DNA of 64,000 nt from contig JAPMXV010000012.1 in the NCBI GenBank assembly GCA_026936335.1, forward strand, positions 1 to 64,000, read 5' to 3'. Position numbers and translations under genes: made by a program. The notes under the pieces were generated by a model. The model saw only the letters and a program-made list of their open reading frames with translations. It was not told the DNA's origin and searched no databases. This document shows, one piece after another, positions 28,489-38,790 of this stretch. This stretch comes from Mantamonas sphyraenae. Taxonomy: Eukaryota > CRuMs > Mantamonadidae. Every line of letters starts with the position of its first letter. The stretch's first letter is position 1.

Positions 28489-30970
28489 TCATGCCTCTGC
28501 TTTGCCCTCTGCACGAAGCCACTCGCCCAGCCAAACGATTGGGTCAAAGTCGCGAAGCGGATCGGCGACCTCGCGCTCCACGCCTGGTCTCATCATGTCA
28601 CGGGACCAGGGCACACGCTTCTGCTGGTAGTGCTGCACGTGGCGCATCAACGCCTCCAGGCCCTGCTGCACGAGGGTGTTGACCTGCACCCGTTCGAGGT
28701 AATCGTTGTGGTCCTCGTCAGCCCACTTGAAGTCTTGCAACAGATAAAAGTCGAGAGTGCGCTGTTCGAGCAGGTCGTACACATGAAAGGCATTGTGCAG
28801 CGTGGCCGTGTCCTTGACAAGGAAGAGGTGGCCGTGTTCGTCGCGATATCCGACGTCCACGTGCTCATCACCCACCAGACCTCGCAGCATGGTCAGCACC
28901 TGGTCCACCTCGAGCGAGCGTGGGAAGCTGCCGGACACGAGAGGACCCACGGGCGTGCTGTCGACGCTACCGGACAGCACAAACGCCTCAAAGGCCACCT
29001 CTTTGCGTTGCCGCACGGCGTCGGTGACCACCACCACCTCCAAACAGCGGATGGGCTGTTCCATGTACATCTTCAGGGCTTCGTCCAGGTGAGCCTGGGT
29101 CAGCAGCACGCGTGTGCAGTCGTCGTGCATGTCTGCGTCCAGGCGCACGTCGACGTACTTGAGACGGAACGAGGATGCCATGCCATACAGCGCACCCAAG
29201 TGTTTGTAGAGAGCGTCCACGGGGGTGTCGGGCATAATCTGGCAGGCCACCTCGTGGTCGCCCAGGTAGCAGAGCAAGTTGACGGCAACGTTGGGCCCCT
29301 TGTCAGCCAGATCCATGTCGTCGTCGTCATCCACATCCTCGGGATCCACGAGCCACAGATGGCAGTAGTGTTCGCGGGACAGCATGTGATAATGGAAGGC
29401 CATCTCGAGGTCTTCGTTGTCACTGACAAGAAACTCCTCGCGTTCGTCGGCGCTGACTTGCAGCACGAGCTTGAAGAGCACCTGGGAGACGCCCAGCATG
29501 CTGCACACCTGTGCATGCAACACGTCATACTCCAGGTCCACGGGCACGCTCACATCCAGCGTGGGCAGTACGGGCTCCCCTTCCTCAAGCTCCTCCTCGT
29601 CTTGCAGATGGATGCGCAGGTGCACCTGATCCATGGCAAAGTCCTCATCCTCGTCTTCCTCGTCCTCATATTCGTCCTCGTCCTCGTCCTCGTCGTCATA
29701 CTCTGCCACCTCGCCGTCCTCGTAGGCATCCACGTCCGCATCCGCATCCGCCTCTGCATCCAACTCGGCCAGCAGGCGTGTGACTTCGTCGTGGCGTGCA
29801 CTTGGTGACATATCCTGCAACGAGTCGCTGTTGAGCAGCTGGTTCTGCGGTCGAACGGCCTGCATCACAATGACGTCGGGTGTGTCGTGGGCCTCCTTCC
29901 ATTGTTGCCACTGATCATCGCTGTGCAAGGGCGCCAGCGCACCTGATCCGCCTTCGTCGGCGTAAAGCATGCAGTCCTCCAGGCCAAAGTAGTCCGAGGC
30001 CCAGCGTTGGGCGTGGGCCAGGTCCGCGGCCGCGCTGACCATGCTTTCCATGACCTCGTCCTCAAAGACAAAGCGTACGTGGAGGGCGTTGGACAGGTCG
30101 GAGGTGTTGAGCAGGTCGAGGTGGGAGGTGTCACTGTCTGCCAGCTCCAGCTGGACCGGAAGCGAGGGCCCGGCCTCGTGTTGCCTCCACAACGCGTCGG
30201 TCCAGTGCAGATGCGACACCAGCTGCACGCGTAGGGCATTGTCCTGTGTCACATGATACAGGTTCATGTTGTTCACCTCCATGTCGTCCATCACATCCTG
30301 CTGGAACTCGCCCAGGGCTGGGATGTTGTACAAGTCCACCTCCTGCTCCAGCGAGCGCTCGCCAGCCGTGACTGCCACAGTGACAAAGTGTTTGCCCAAC
30401 AGCGGCGTGGGTCGAATGGCGGGCGGATGTGGATGTTCTGTGGTGTGTGTGCGGTGTATGGGTGCGAGTGAGAGTGTGTGAGAGGCACGCTCGGACACGG
30501 AAGGCGAGGCTGGCTCAACGTTCGGCAAATCGGCCAAAGGGCGCGTGCGGAACGCAGCCGTGTGCACACATACCGGTGGCAAAAAGGGCAAACCACAAGT
30601 CCCAACGGTTCTTGTGGTACGTGGAAAACAGGCGCGGGAGCACGGATGGTGTGTTGACCGGGCGCACGCTGCCGTTGTGGTTGTGAAAGTAAAGAACGGG
30701 GTCTTTGAGGGCCTCCTCAGCGCTGATGGCAGGCGAGGAGAGGTTGAGACGTGAACCCAGGGAGCGCAGGAGCCACTTCATCTTCTTGGAGGAGCGAGAG
30801 GACTCGAGGTCGTCGTAGGTGACGTCTTGTGGCAATTCGCCAGCGTCGAGCAGCTGCTCCAGCAGCTGCTGCCACCAGGCGGCCCCCCCGTCCTCTTGCT
30901 CGGCACTCACGGGAAACGCCTGTGTGACATGCGTCTCGTAGTGCAGGATGGGAATGTGAGTTGTCGACAT
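28489..30970 (-). CDS. Protein with five tandem PB1-like modules
   Basis: Two exons, 30970-30574 and 30437-28489 (136-nt intron GTATGT..ACAG, phase 1), 781 residues. The first ~130 residues are helical and Trp-rich (GGAAWWQQLLEQLLDAGELP; STYHKNRWDLWFALFAT). Five ubiquitin-fold-like modules then follow at about 149-232, 248-327, 403-498, 515-602 and 611-699. Each shows the PB1 order of two N-terminal strands, a helix, a (L)xY/F strand, an acidic OPCA-like loop, a helix with (L)xxA(F/L), and a final hydrophobic strand. Clear examples are EFLVSDNEDLEMAFHYHM in module 3 and DVGYRDEHGHLFLV..TLHNAF in module 5. An acidic Asp/Glu run lies at about 359-398. PB1 domains pair head-to-tail in signalling and autophagy scaffolds, so a multivalent scaffold is inferred. 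No named orthologue was recognised. Confidence 0.72.
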
Positions 30971-31204
30971 GGGCCGAGCGAGAGATTTTGGTTGATGCGG
31001 TGGGTGTGTCGCCTGCGCCGCGGCAGGCAGCACAAAAACGTACAGCTGACAAATGTGAGTAGCCGTGTGTGGGCCAACGTCGATGGAATGGAAGGCGCAC
31101 CGTAGAGAGATGCTGACAACGAATGTGTGTGTGTGTGTACGTGTGGTTGTGCGCTTGTCGTACGTGGCTGTGGCGTGCGCTTTGCTTGGCGGGTTGTTTC
31201 TCAG
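30971..31204. promoter_or_regulatory. Divergent promoter region with possible 5' UTR intron of RPLP1
   Basis: 234 bp between the PB1-repeat gene (minus) and RPLP1 (plus). A donor-like GTGAGT lies at 31055 and an acceptor-like TTTCTCAG ends directly before the RPLP1 ATG, so RPLP1 may have an intron in its 5' leader. GT-rich tracts fill the middle. Confidence 0.4.
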
Positions 31205-32101
31205 ATGGCCACCAACGGAGCACTCGCATGCGCATACGCCGCCCTGATCCTGGACGACGAGGGACTTGGTGTCACCGTGAGTTTGCTCTCTGCCTGCGTG
31301 TGTTCCCCACAACCCTCTTTGTGTGTGCAGCCTGGCGTGCATGCCTCTGTATCGAGCAGGGTGTGTGCGAAAAGCGGCACGCAAGCGGCAATCAGCCCTT
31401 TTTCTCGGCAAGCCGCTTTTGCAAGCCCTCCCGCCGCCCTCGGCCCAGGTCTGCACAAGGCTGCATGTGCACACAGGGTCAAACACACAAACACAGCGCA
31501 TGTGTTTGTGTGTCTGCAATCTCCGTGTGCCTCGACATGCTTGCCTGTGCGGCCTTGGCTGTGCATGCGGTGCACATTTCGCTCCCGCGAAAACCCTCAT
31601 TGCGGCACGTACACCTTGCACGCGTCCCATCCAATCATCGGATGCTCTCCAAGCGCTGCAGCCACCCGTCGGCAATCGCCTGCAGGTGGAGATGGCCTTG
31701 GATGGATGCCTGGTCGCGTGTACGGGCCGTGGCAAGAAGGGGGGTGCTGTGTGCAAATCGTGATGTCCCTGTACCCTCCCCCCCCTTCCCCACAGCGGAA
31801 CCGCATGCTCACACCACACACGACTCACAACTGCAACCCACAGTCGGACAACATCAACAAGATTGTTGCCGCCGCTGGCCTCGACGTCGAGCCCTACTGG
31901 CCGGACCTGTTTGTGTCCATGGCTGAGAACCAGTCCATCAAGGACCTGGTGACCAGCGTTGGCACTGGTGCAGGTGCCGCCGCTGCCCCGGCCGCCGCTG
32001 GTGGTGATGCTGGTGCCGGCGCCGCCGCCGCCGACGACGACAAGGACAGCTCCAGCGAGTCCGAGTCTGACGACGACATGGGCTTCTCCCTGTTCGACTA
32101 A
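31205..32101 (+). CDS. RPLP1: 60S acidic ribosomal protein P1
   Basis: Two exons, 31205-31276 and 31844-32101, split by a 567-nt intron (GTGAGT..ACAG, phase 0), giving 109 residues. The N-terminus is ACAYAALILDDEGLGVT, followed by DNINKIVAAAGLDVEPYWPD, the P1 helical dimerisation domain. An Ala/Gly hinge and the conserved acidic tail SDDDMGFSLFD end the protein; this tail binds translation factors on the ribosomal stalk. Splicing is needed to join the two halves of the domain. The intron is among the longest in the window. Confidence 0.97.
   Translation: MATNGALACAYAALILDDEGLGVTVSLLSACVCSPQPSLCVQPGVHASVSSRVCAKSGTQAAISPFSRQAAFASPPAALGPGLHKAACAHRVKHTNTAHVFVCLQSPCASTCLPVRPWLCMRCTFRSRENPHCGTYTLHASHPIIGCSPSAAATRRQSPAGGDGLGWMPGRVYGPWQEGGCCVQIVMSLYPPPPSPQRNRMLTPHTTHNCNPQSDNINKIVAAAGLDVEPYWPDLFVSMAENQSIKDLVTSVGTGAGAAAAPAAAGGDAGAGAAAADDDKDSSSESESDDDMGFSLFD
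31277..31843 (+). other. Long RPLP1 intron with a predicted hairpin
   Basis: The 567-nt intron has open frames but no domain-like product. At 31367-31422 an inverted repeat GCGAAAAGCGGC / GCCGCTTTTGC can form a stem of about 11 bp with a 33-nt loop. Ribosomal-protein introns often host snoRNAs, but no paired C/D or H/ACA boxes were found here, so no RNA gene is called. Confidence 0.35.
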
Positions 32102-32422
32102 GGTGTTTTGCTGGTTTTCCGGAACCACGTCTTACCTCCAAAGTAAACACAGAGAATTGTCATCGCAGTCACCACAGTCACTGCACGAGAGTGCAAGGGT
32201 CGTCTTCCCTGTGCGTCGATGTGTTCCCGTGTGTGTTCTTTCCGGGATCGGCTTCTCGCCGCCTCTCCTGGCCACCACACCGCAACACATCCCATGTCAG
32301 CATCTCCTCTGCGCCCTCACTTGCAATTCCCCGTAGCTCCCACTTCACTGCACACACGCAATCTCTGTCTCGCTCTCCTGCACCCCCAACCAAAAACCCA
32401 CTCCAAAAAAACCACCCTGCTC
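32102..32422. other. Intergenic region between RPLP1 and IFT57
   Basis: 321 bp on the same strand as both neighbours, expected to hold the RPLP1 3' UTR and the IFT57 promoter. It is C/T-rich toward the right end (CTCCAAAAAAACCACCC just before the start). No ORF of interest, repeat or structured RNA was seen. Confidence 0.5.
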
Positions 32423-34376
32423 ATGTCCTACGACCCCAGTGAAGCGTCCAGCTCAAACTCAATGCCACGTGGACGTGGTGGGTCGGCACGCAGAGGAGGA
32501 GGCGGCTCTGTGCAAGCGTCGGTATGTGCCTGTGCAAGGGCTTCCGCAGGCCAACGGCCTCGTTCCCAGCCCCATCCCCCTCCAAGTCTCATCGCCCGCA
32601 ACCGGCCCTTGCTCACCCACCATCTACACAGTCATCTCTCACCTTCCTCCTCATGGAGAATGCTCTGGACAAGCTCAAGCTCCTCAACTACGAGAAGGAC
32701 TTTGCCAAGCCACGGTGAGTATTTTGGCGCCAGATCCCGCGCTCACGTGCCCGCCACCCAGCCAGCCCTTTGTACTATTTGCAACCCCTGTGAATGCACA
32801 GCCCGTGCCACCATCCACCTCTCTTTCCGCCTGCCCTGTAACCGCAACATACCTGTATGCCATCAGCACGGTGTTTCCTCGCTCACAACCGTTTCCCCCA
32901 GCAATCTGGAGCCGCTGCACCGCTTCTCCTTTGCCCAACCCCAGGAAAACACACATGAACAGTTTCTGTACTTTACACGCCTCATTGCTTGGCTCCTCAT
33001 GGAATTCAACAGCCATTTCATCCCGGAGCCCAGCCACTCGGACGATCCCAACTCGGTCGTCGCCAACATCCGTACGTAATCGACCCCGTTCTATGCACAG
33101 CAGCACAAGCCACTCACACTCCTTCCGTACCTGTTCCTATTCGCCTAAACCCAACCACAGTGATGGAGCTGAAGAAGAAAAACGTCGACACCAGCTTTCC
33201 CGCCCACCCAGCTCAAGGCAGGCTGGGGCGACGCTGTGTGCACCCTCCTCAACATGGTCCTTGACATGACTCTTACCAACACAGGCTTCACGTACCAAGA
33301 ACCCGTCCCGGTCGTCGACGAAGAGTGCGTTTTTTATGGCGCCTTTCGTCACCCCCGCACCACCCACACTCCTTGCCACTCACACCACACCACACCATCC
33401 ATTTGCATTCCCCACCCCAACCACCAGGGAGGAATTTGAAGACGTGGGCGGCGACGACTCGCTGCTGGACATGTCTGGCGCCCTGGACATCGAGGAGGAA
33501 GGGTCGGGCTTCCCCATGGGCGGCCTGGACGATGACGACGAGCTGGACGACGAGGACGACGACTTTCTGGCTATGGAATACGGCAAGGGAAAGGGCAAGG
33601 CTGGGGAAGGAGCCTCGTCGTCGTCGTCGTCGTCTTCGTCGTCATCAGCAGGCGTGGGCGGCAGTGGAGGCAGGCCTGCGAACGAACAGATTCTGGAGCC
33701 GAGCAGGAGCACAAAGGACTGGAAGTTGGAGTACGAACGGGTGCGACCCAACCTCAAGCTTCAAATCCGAAGGGACAACAAGGATTGGCGCTCGCACCAC
33801 GCGCAGCTGAAGGAGCACGAACACGCAGTGGGCAAATCGCTGGAGGAGACAAAGACGCGGCTGGACAAGTTCCGACAGCGCATCCAGGCCGACATCGACA
33901 GCATTCGCAGCAGCGAACGCATGGTAAACGACAACTGCAAGGAGATGGGAGGCGAGTATCGGGAGGCCAAGGAGAAGCTGGACCAGCGCAAAGAGGAGTA
34001 TCGGCGCACGCGTGCCAAGGTGGACGACCTCACCAACGAACTCGAAAGCTTGGCGGGTCTCCTGGCCGAGGTGAAGGAGCAGACCGAACAGAAGGAGTCC
34101 AACATGACGGACCAGTCGCCTGTGGTGCGCATCAAAAAGTCGCTCAGCAACATCAAGAAGGAGGTCCGCGACATGGAGGTGCGCATCGGTGTGCTGGAAC
34201 ACACCCTCAATGCTGCCCGTCTCAAGAAGCGTTCCCAGCTCGAGTCGAGCATCCGCGAGCCCGAAGGCGACACAGAGGCCATCCGCACCTTTCTCAACGG
34301 CGCCGGTTCGTCCGGCCAACGCGGCGGCGGCCCACAGGACGACGAAGACGAGTATGAAGCGTTTGGCGTGTTTTGA
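32423..34376 (+). CDS. IFT57: Intraflagellar transport protein 57 (with one apparent frameshift)
   Basis: Five exons: 32423-32521, 32632-32714, 32902-33071, 33161-33324 and 33428-34376, about 487 residues. IFT57 (HIPPI) is a coiled-coil subunit of the IFT-B complex that moves cargo in cilia. The N-terminal calponin-like part is rebuilt by splicing: ENALDKLKLLNYEKDFAKPR, NLEPLHRFSFAQP, QFLYFTRLIAWLLMEFN, SHSDDPNSVVANILMELKKK, then GDAVCTLLNMVLDMTL. An acidic linker leads to a long C-terminal coiled coil (about 33700-34300), and the protein ends YEAFGVF. Within exon 4 the frame must jump by one base near 33193-33212 (CCCGCCCACCC) to go from NVDTSFP to LKAGWGDAV. Either one extra C is present or the copy is damaged. 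The start may instead be the ATG of MENALDKL at 32653. Confidence 0.88.
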
Positions 34377-34456
34377 GACGCCCATTCCCCGTGTTTGTGT
34401 GTGTTTGCTCATTGCTCTTGTGTTGCTCGATCCTTGCCAACCCATTTTGCAGCAAA

Positions 34457-37138
34457 ATGTCGGTCCGGTTTGCCGAACCCGAACCACACGGCGGCGGCGG
34501 CAGTGGCGGCCGGCCACACACGTCCGGCCCTGATCCTCGTCTGATCGTGCCGAGGAGTGGCCACTATAATGGCAGCGAGGATGCAGACGCGTCTGGCTCT
34601 GCCTCCATGGGCTCCAGCGCCACTGGCAGCAGTGCAGGCTCTTCCTCGCGCGGCGCTGGCTTTGGTGACCAGCTGCGACGAATGGCCACGTCGCGCGGCG
34701 GCACCTCTCCAGAGAAGCCGCCACGAGCCATCGTCACTCACGAAGCTGTGGGATTGGACAGTCCTGCACCCAAGGCCACTCCCGGCAGCAGCAACAGGGC
34801 GAGTGGCACAAGCAAGCAGCAGCAGACGCACAACGTGCCAGAGCTTCGCATCGACGGTCCCGAGGAAGACGAACCAGAGGCCGTACGGGCCTCCACAGAC
34901 ACAGTGCGAGTCAACCGCGAAGACGTGGCTCTGGTGGCCATTGATTGGCGACAGAGTGTCGTCGAGAGCTGTCTGCAGCCGGCCATTCTTGACCAGACAC
35001 GCGAGCAAGTGCAAGCCGACTTTGATTCCCTCGAACGTACCGATGCCGACACCGTCGTCTTTCGTGACGGATACGAACGGTATGTTTGGCCATTTTGCTG
35101 TGCCATGTCTTGTTGGCCCTTCCCTCTCCTTGCCTTCCCCCCCTGACTGTGCAATGTCCGTCCTCCTCTGCCGTCGCTAACACACACGCTGGAATACTCC
35201 GCAGCGAAATCGAGCTCGACTTCAACGAGTTTGTCATCTTCAAGGCCATCTCCTCCGATCCCAAGTTTGTCTTTGTCAACCTGCGTCTGGCCTTCCAGAT
35301 CATGGACTCGACAGGCCAGGAGCAGGTGCTGCGTGCCGATTTCGTCAAGTATGCGCCGTTGCTGAACGTGTGCGACGTGATTTCCGCCGGCAAGTGCGTT
35401 TCCGTGCCCACTCGCTCTTGTCCCACCGCCCGTGTCGCCAGGCTTGCGTTTCCCACCGTGTCTCCATCCTCTGCACACGCAACCAAGTCTCCGCGACCCC
35501 ACCGCACACATCTCACACCGCCCGCCCATGCCATCCCCTCGCCATGCAGGATATTTGACTGCCTGGCCGCGAAAGAATCCCGCGACGGCGTCGAGCCCGT
35601 GCTCCTGTTTGCCGAGTTTGAAAAGTACGTGGTGGCCCTGCGCAAGGGATACCGTGTGAACAAGAAGTGGGAGGATCTCAAAGCCAAGCTGCACTTTGAT
35701 CCCGCCGAGGTACTGCTGCAGCACAGTTCGGGCGTCGCCGACCACACCGACTTTGCCCTCGGCCACCCGGGCCTCCTCTTTCTCTCCAACCAGCATGTAT
35801 ATCTGGAGAGCACCATTCTGCGCAGAGGCAAAAATCATGGATCTCGGGTCCATCGCCTCTGTCCACAAGAAGAAGATCGGCATCTTTGGCGTCGACAACG
35901 GCATCGAGGTAGGTGTGTGTGTGAGAGAGAGAGACAGAGAGAGACAGCTTTTCTGTGCACCACCCTTGTCACATGCATCCAACCACCAAGCAGGTACAAC
36001 CCACTCACACTCACACTGACACACTCACTCGCGGCTCGCGGCTGTAAAGATTGTCGGTGAGGATCCGGCGAGCAAGCACGTCATTGTCAGCTTCAACAAG
36101 GATCGTGACCGCTGGTTCAGCTATCTGGAAGAAATGGTGTTTGTACACCGAAAGGCCAGGGAGCTGGAGGAGGCCAGCATGGCGGCAGCAGACGACGGGA
36201 GCGGCAGCGGGGCCAGCTCCAGCTCCAACTCGAACAACCACAGCCACAACGCGGCCAACACCATCAATTATCTCATCGACGTGGCGACACACAACATTAT
36301 CCGGGCCAAGGCCATCCACAAGGCCACAGGCAACACAAACGTCGACTACTTCCTGTGCAAGTCGATGAACAGGGACGGGCGTTTGCAGAGTGGCGCCGGC
36401 GCTGCTGCAGACATGATGTGGAGCTACAAGCTCTTCCGTGGCTTCCTCTCCAACTTCACCGAGTCACAGGACATCGCCACGGAGGAGGAAGCCGAATCGG
36501 CGGATGAACCCTTCCAGTACAAACGGTTCATCGGCAACATCGACCGCCTCATCCTGCTCCTGGACCCTGTGTTCCAGGTGTTCTCCTACATATCCGGCGT
36601 GTTTACGTGGAAAGCCGTGTCCACCTCGCTGCTGTATCTGCTGTTGTGTCTGTACGCGGTGTACAACGACCTCTTGGGCTACGCTGGCGTGCTGCTGTGC
36701 CTGGCCAATGCTGCGCTCGTGGGCTGGTGGGGCTTTCTGGACTATTTGGAGCGCGACCAGCTGCGTGTGGCGCGGCAACCGGGAGACAAACCGCCCGAGG
36801 TGGCTGGGAAAGACAAAACGTCTGTGTTTACCATTCTACGGGTCATCCAAAATACTGTGGGAGACATCAACGTGGTGCTCATCAAGATCCGCAACCTATA
36901 CGTGTGGCAGGTGCCCTGGATGAGCAAGGTATTCTTCGGCGCCCTTTTCCTCCTCGCCCTCGTGCTCCTCTTTGTGCCCTTTCGGTACATCTTCTTCCTC
37001 GTCGTTCTCGAAGGTTTCACCCTCAACAATCTGTTCAACCGCTTCCCACGCTTCAAGGACAACTACGACGTCGTCGGCCGTTTCTGGAGTCAGATCCCGG
37101 CCACTTACGAAGAGTTGGACAGGCCAAAGCAGAGTTGA
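34457..37138 (+). CDS. GRAM-domain multi-pass membrane protein (with one apparent frameshift)
   Basis: Four exons: 34457-35079, 35205-35393, 35550-35908 and 36050-37138, about 752 residues. The Ser/Gly-rich N-terminus is disordered. A helical region follows (FNEFVIFKAISSDPKFVFVN, FEKYVVALRKGYRVNKKW). A GRAM/PH-like domain begins GHPGLLFLSNQHVYLEST and continues KIMDLGSIASVHKKKIGIFG and SKHVIVSFNKDRDRWFSYL. The C-terminal half has four hydrophobic helices in two pairs (LLYLLLCLYAVYN / GVLLCLANAALVGWWGF and VFFGALFLLALVLLFV / YIFFLVVLEGFTLNNL). This resembles GRAM membrane proteins at organelle contacts; a lipid-sensing role is inferred. One base too many near 35826-35834 (GGCAAAAATC) breaks the GRAM domain between LESTILR and KIMDLG. 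The last intron ends in AAAG. An acceptor-like TTTTGCAG just before the ATG hints at a 5' UTR intron. Confidence 0.75.
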
Positions 37139-37395
37139 GTCGGTTCGTGTGTCTGCGCAATGGAATCGTGCCCGTTGTTTGTGTCATTGTGTCATTTTCC
37201 ATGCACAGCCGCCCGCTGCGCACCCCTCTTTGATCAGCGTCTCCGGACCCTGTCCATGGGTGGCCAAGAATGCCATTCACCTGGATCGAATGAAACACAG
37301 GGTGCATAGAAACGGGCAAGAGTCGACGGCAGCGTCGCTGATCTGAACTGTGAGACCGATGAGCGGCCGCGCCCCTCCAGCAACCACAAACGCAG

Positions 37396-38562
37396 ATGCA
37401 GGCCCCCGTGAGCGAGGATGACATCGAGGAGATGATCGAGCGTGCAGAAGAGGACGATCCCCTGCTCAACGTCATCAATTACATGCAACAGCGCCTGGAC
37501 ATGGCCCACATCGAGAGGCTCATCAGCAGCCTGCACACAAACACACAGTTGCAGAAGCTCTATCTGCGCAACATGCAGCTGGGAGACGAGGGAGCCATCT
37601 TTTTGGCCGAGGTGCGTTGTGTGTCCGAGTGTGCGCCTGGTTGAATGTCGTGCAGGTCCCGTCCCTGCCCTGTGGCCGAAGAGATTCCTCGTTCCTCGGC
37701 CGTGGAGGCTGCAGCCTGTGGACGACGGAAAACCTGTCTCCTTACCAGCCAGCTGACACCCCACTGTTGCCACAGATGCTCAAGAGCAACCGTTCCATCA
37801 ACGACCTGGACTTGTACGGCAACAAAATTGGCACTGTGGGTGCGGTCGCCCTGGCAGAGGCGCTGCGAGGTGAGTGAGAGACGGCTCCCCTCTCGATTGG
37901 GACGAGCGAGACGCAGCCACTCAACTGACGCGCGTGCGGGTACAGAAAACGACGTGTTGGATCAATTGAGTCTGGGCAACAATCCAGTGCAGGACGAAGG
38001 CATGCAAAGCATCATGGAAGCGTTGACGGGCGTCAACAACACACTGACGGTGCTGGCGGCCAACGCGTGTCAAGTGACGGACAAGAGTGCACCGGCGGTG
38101 GCCAAGATGCTGGCCGCCAACACGTCACTGTGCACATTGATCCTTCACAACAATCGCATGGGTGACAGCGGCGCTCAGCAGGTGCTGGAGGCACTGGACC
38201 AGAACCCGTGCACAAGTGTGTTTATGGAGACAGGCAACCGCCTCAGTGGCCAAACTGTGGTTGCCCTCAAGCTCGCTTGCTCTGTGTTGGGCTTGGAGAC
38301 ACGCAAGCGTCTGCTTTCAGGCGAATCCAGTGCGCTGGTGGCCGAGGCCGAAGACGCTGGCTTTGACGCAGACTTTGACATTGCCGCCCTGGGTGACATC
38401 CCCATTGAGGGCGAAGACATGGCGTCCAACATTCAGTATGACGATGGTGACGACGACGAGGACGCAGGAATCACATTCAGCGACGACGAAGACGAGGACG
38501 ACGGCGTGATGCTCATGACCCGCAACCTTGCCTCCACGCCCATCAACGATTCGTTCCTCTGA
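37396..38562 (+). CDS. Leucine-rich-repeat protein (ribonuclease-inhibitor type)
   Basis: Three exons: 37396-37611, 37776-37869 and 37946-38562 (introns GTGCGT..ACAG and GTGAGT..ACAG, phases 0 and 1), 308 residues. LRRs of about 28 residues run through all exons: QLQKLYLRNMQLGDEGAIFL, SINDLDLYGNKIGTVGAVAL, VLDQLSLGNNPVQDEGM, LCTLILHNNRMGDSGAQQVL. Each intron falls at a repeat boundary. The C-terminal ~90 residues are a capping helix region and an acidic Asp/Glu tail ending NLASTPINDSFL. No enzymatic domain is present; it is a binding scaffold of unknown partner. An acceptor-like ACGCAG directly precedes the ATG. Confidence 0.85.
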
Positions 38563-38582
38563 CTGACTGCTTTGATTGATGG

Positions 38583-38609
38583 ATTGATTGATTGATTGAT
38601 TGATTGATT
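38583..38609. repeat. GATT microsatellite
   Basis: Perfect (GATT)n run of about six units in the 61 bp between the convergent stop codons of the LRR gene and the acyltransferase gene. Confidence 0.95.
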
Positions 38610-38623
38610 TGGAATGCACATCC

Positions 38624-38751
38624 TCACAGCAACAACAGCTCGGGCTTCTCCACGTTGCGTTTGAGCTCCTGCAGAAACTGCGCCCCGACGGCACCGTCAA
38701 TGACACGATGGTCACAACTGAGTGTCATGGAAATCATGTTGTCAAACACAA

Positions 38752-38790
<39 letters not shown>

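Noticed and set aside
28630-29808. 392-codon plus-strand frame opposite the PB1-repeat gene
   Set aside because: His/Val/Leu-rich mirror of acidic coding sequence, with no start context or domain.
31277-31843. snoRNA in the RPLP1 intron
   Set aside because: A GTGATG-like sequence near 31760 resembles a C box, but no D box or terminal stem pairs with it.
33187-33215. 28-nt intron in IFT57 to explain the frame change
   Set aside because: GT..AG borders exist, but the length is far below the other introns (about 70 nt or more) and removal would delete a family-conserved SFP segment. A one-base error is simpler.
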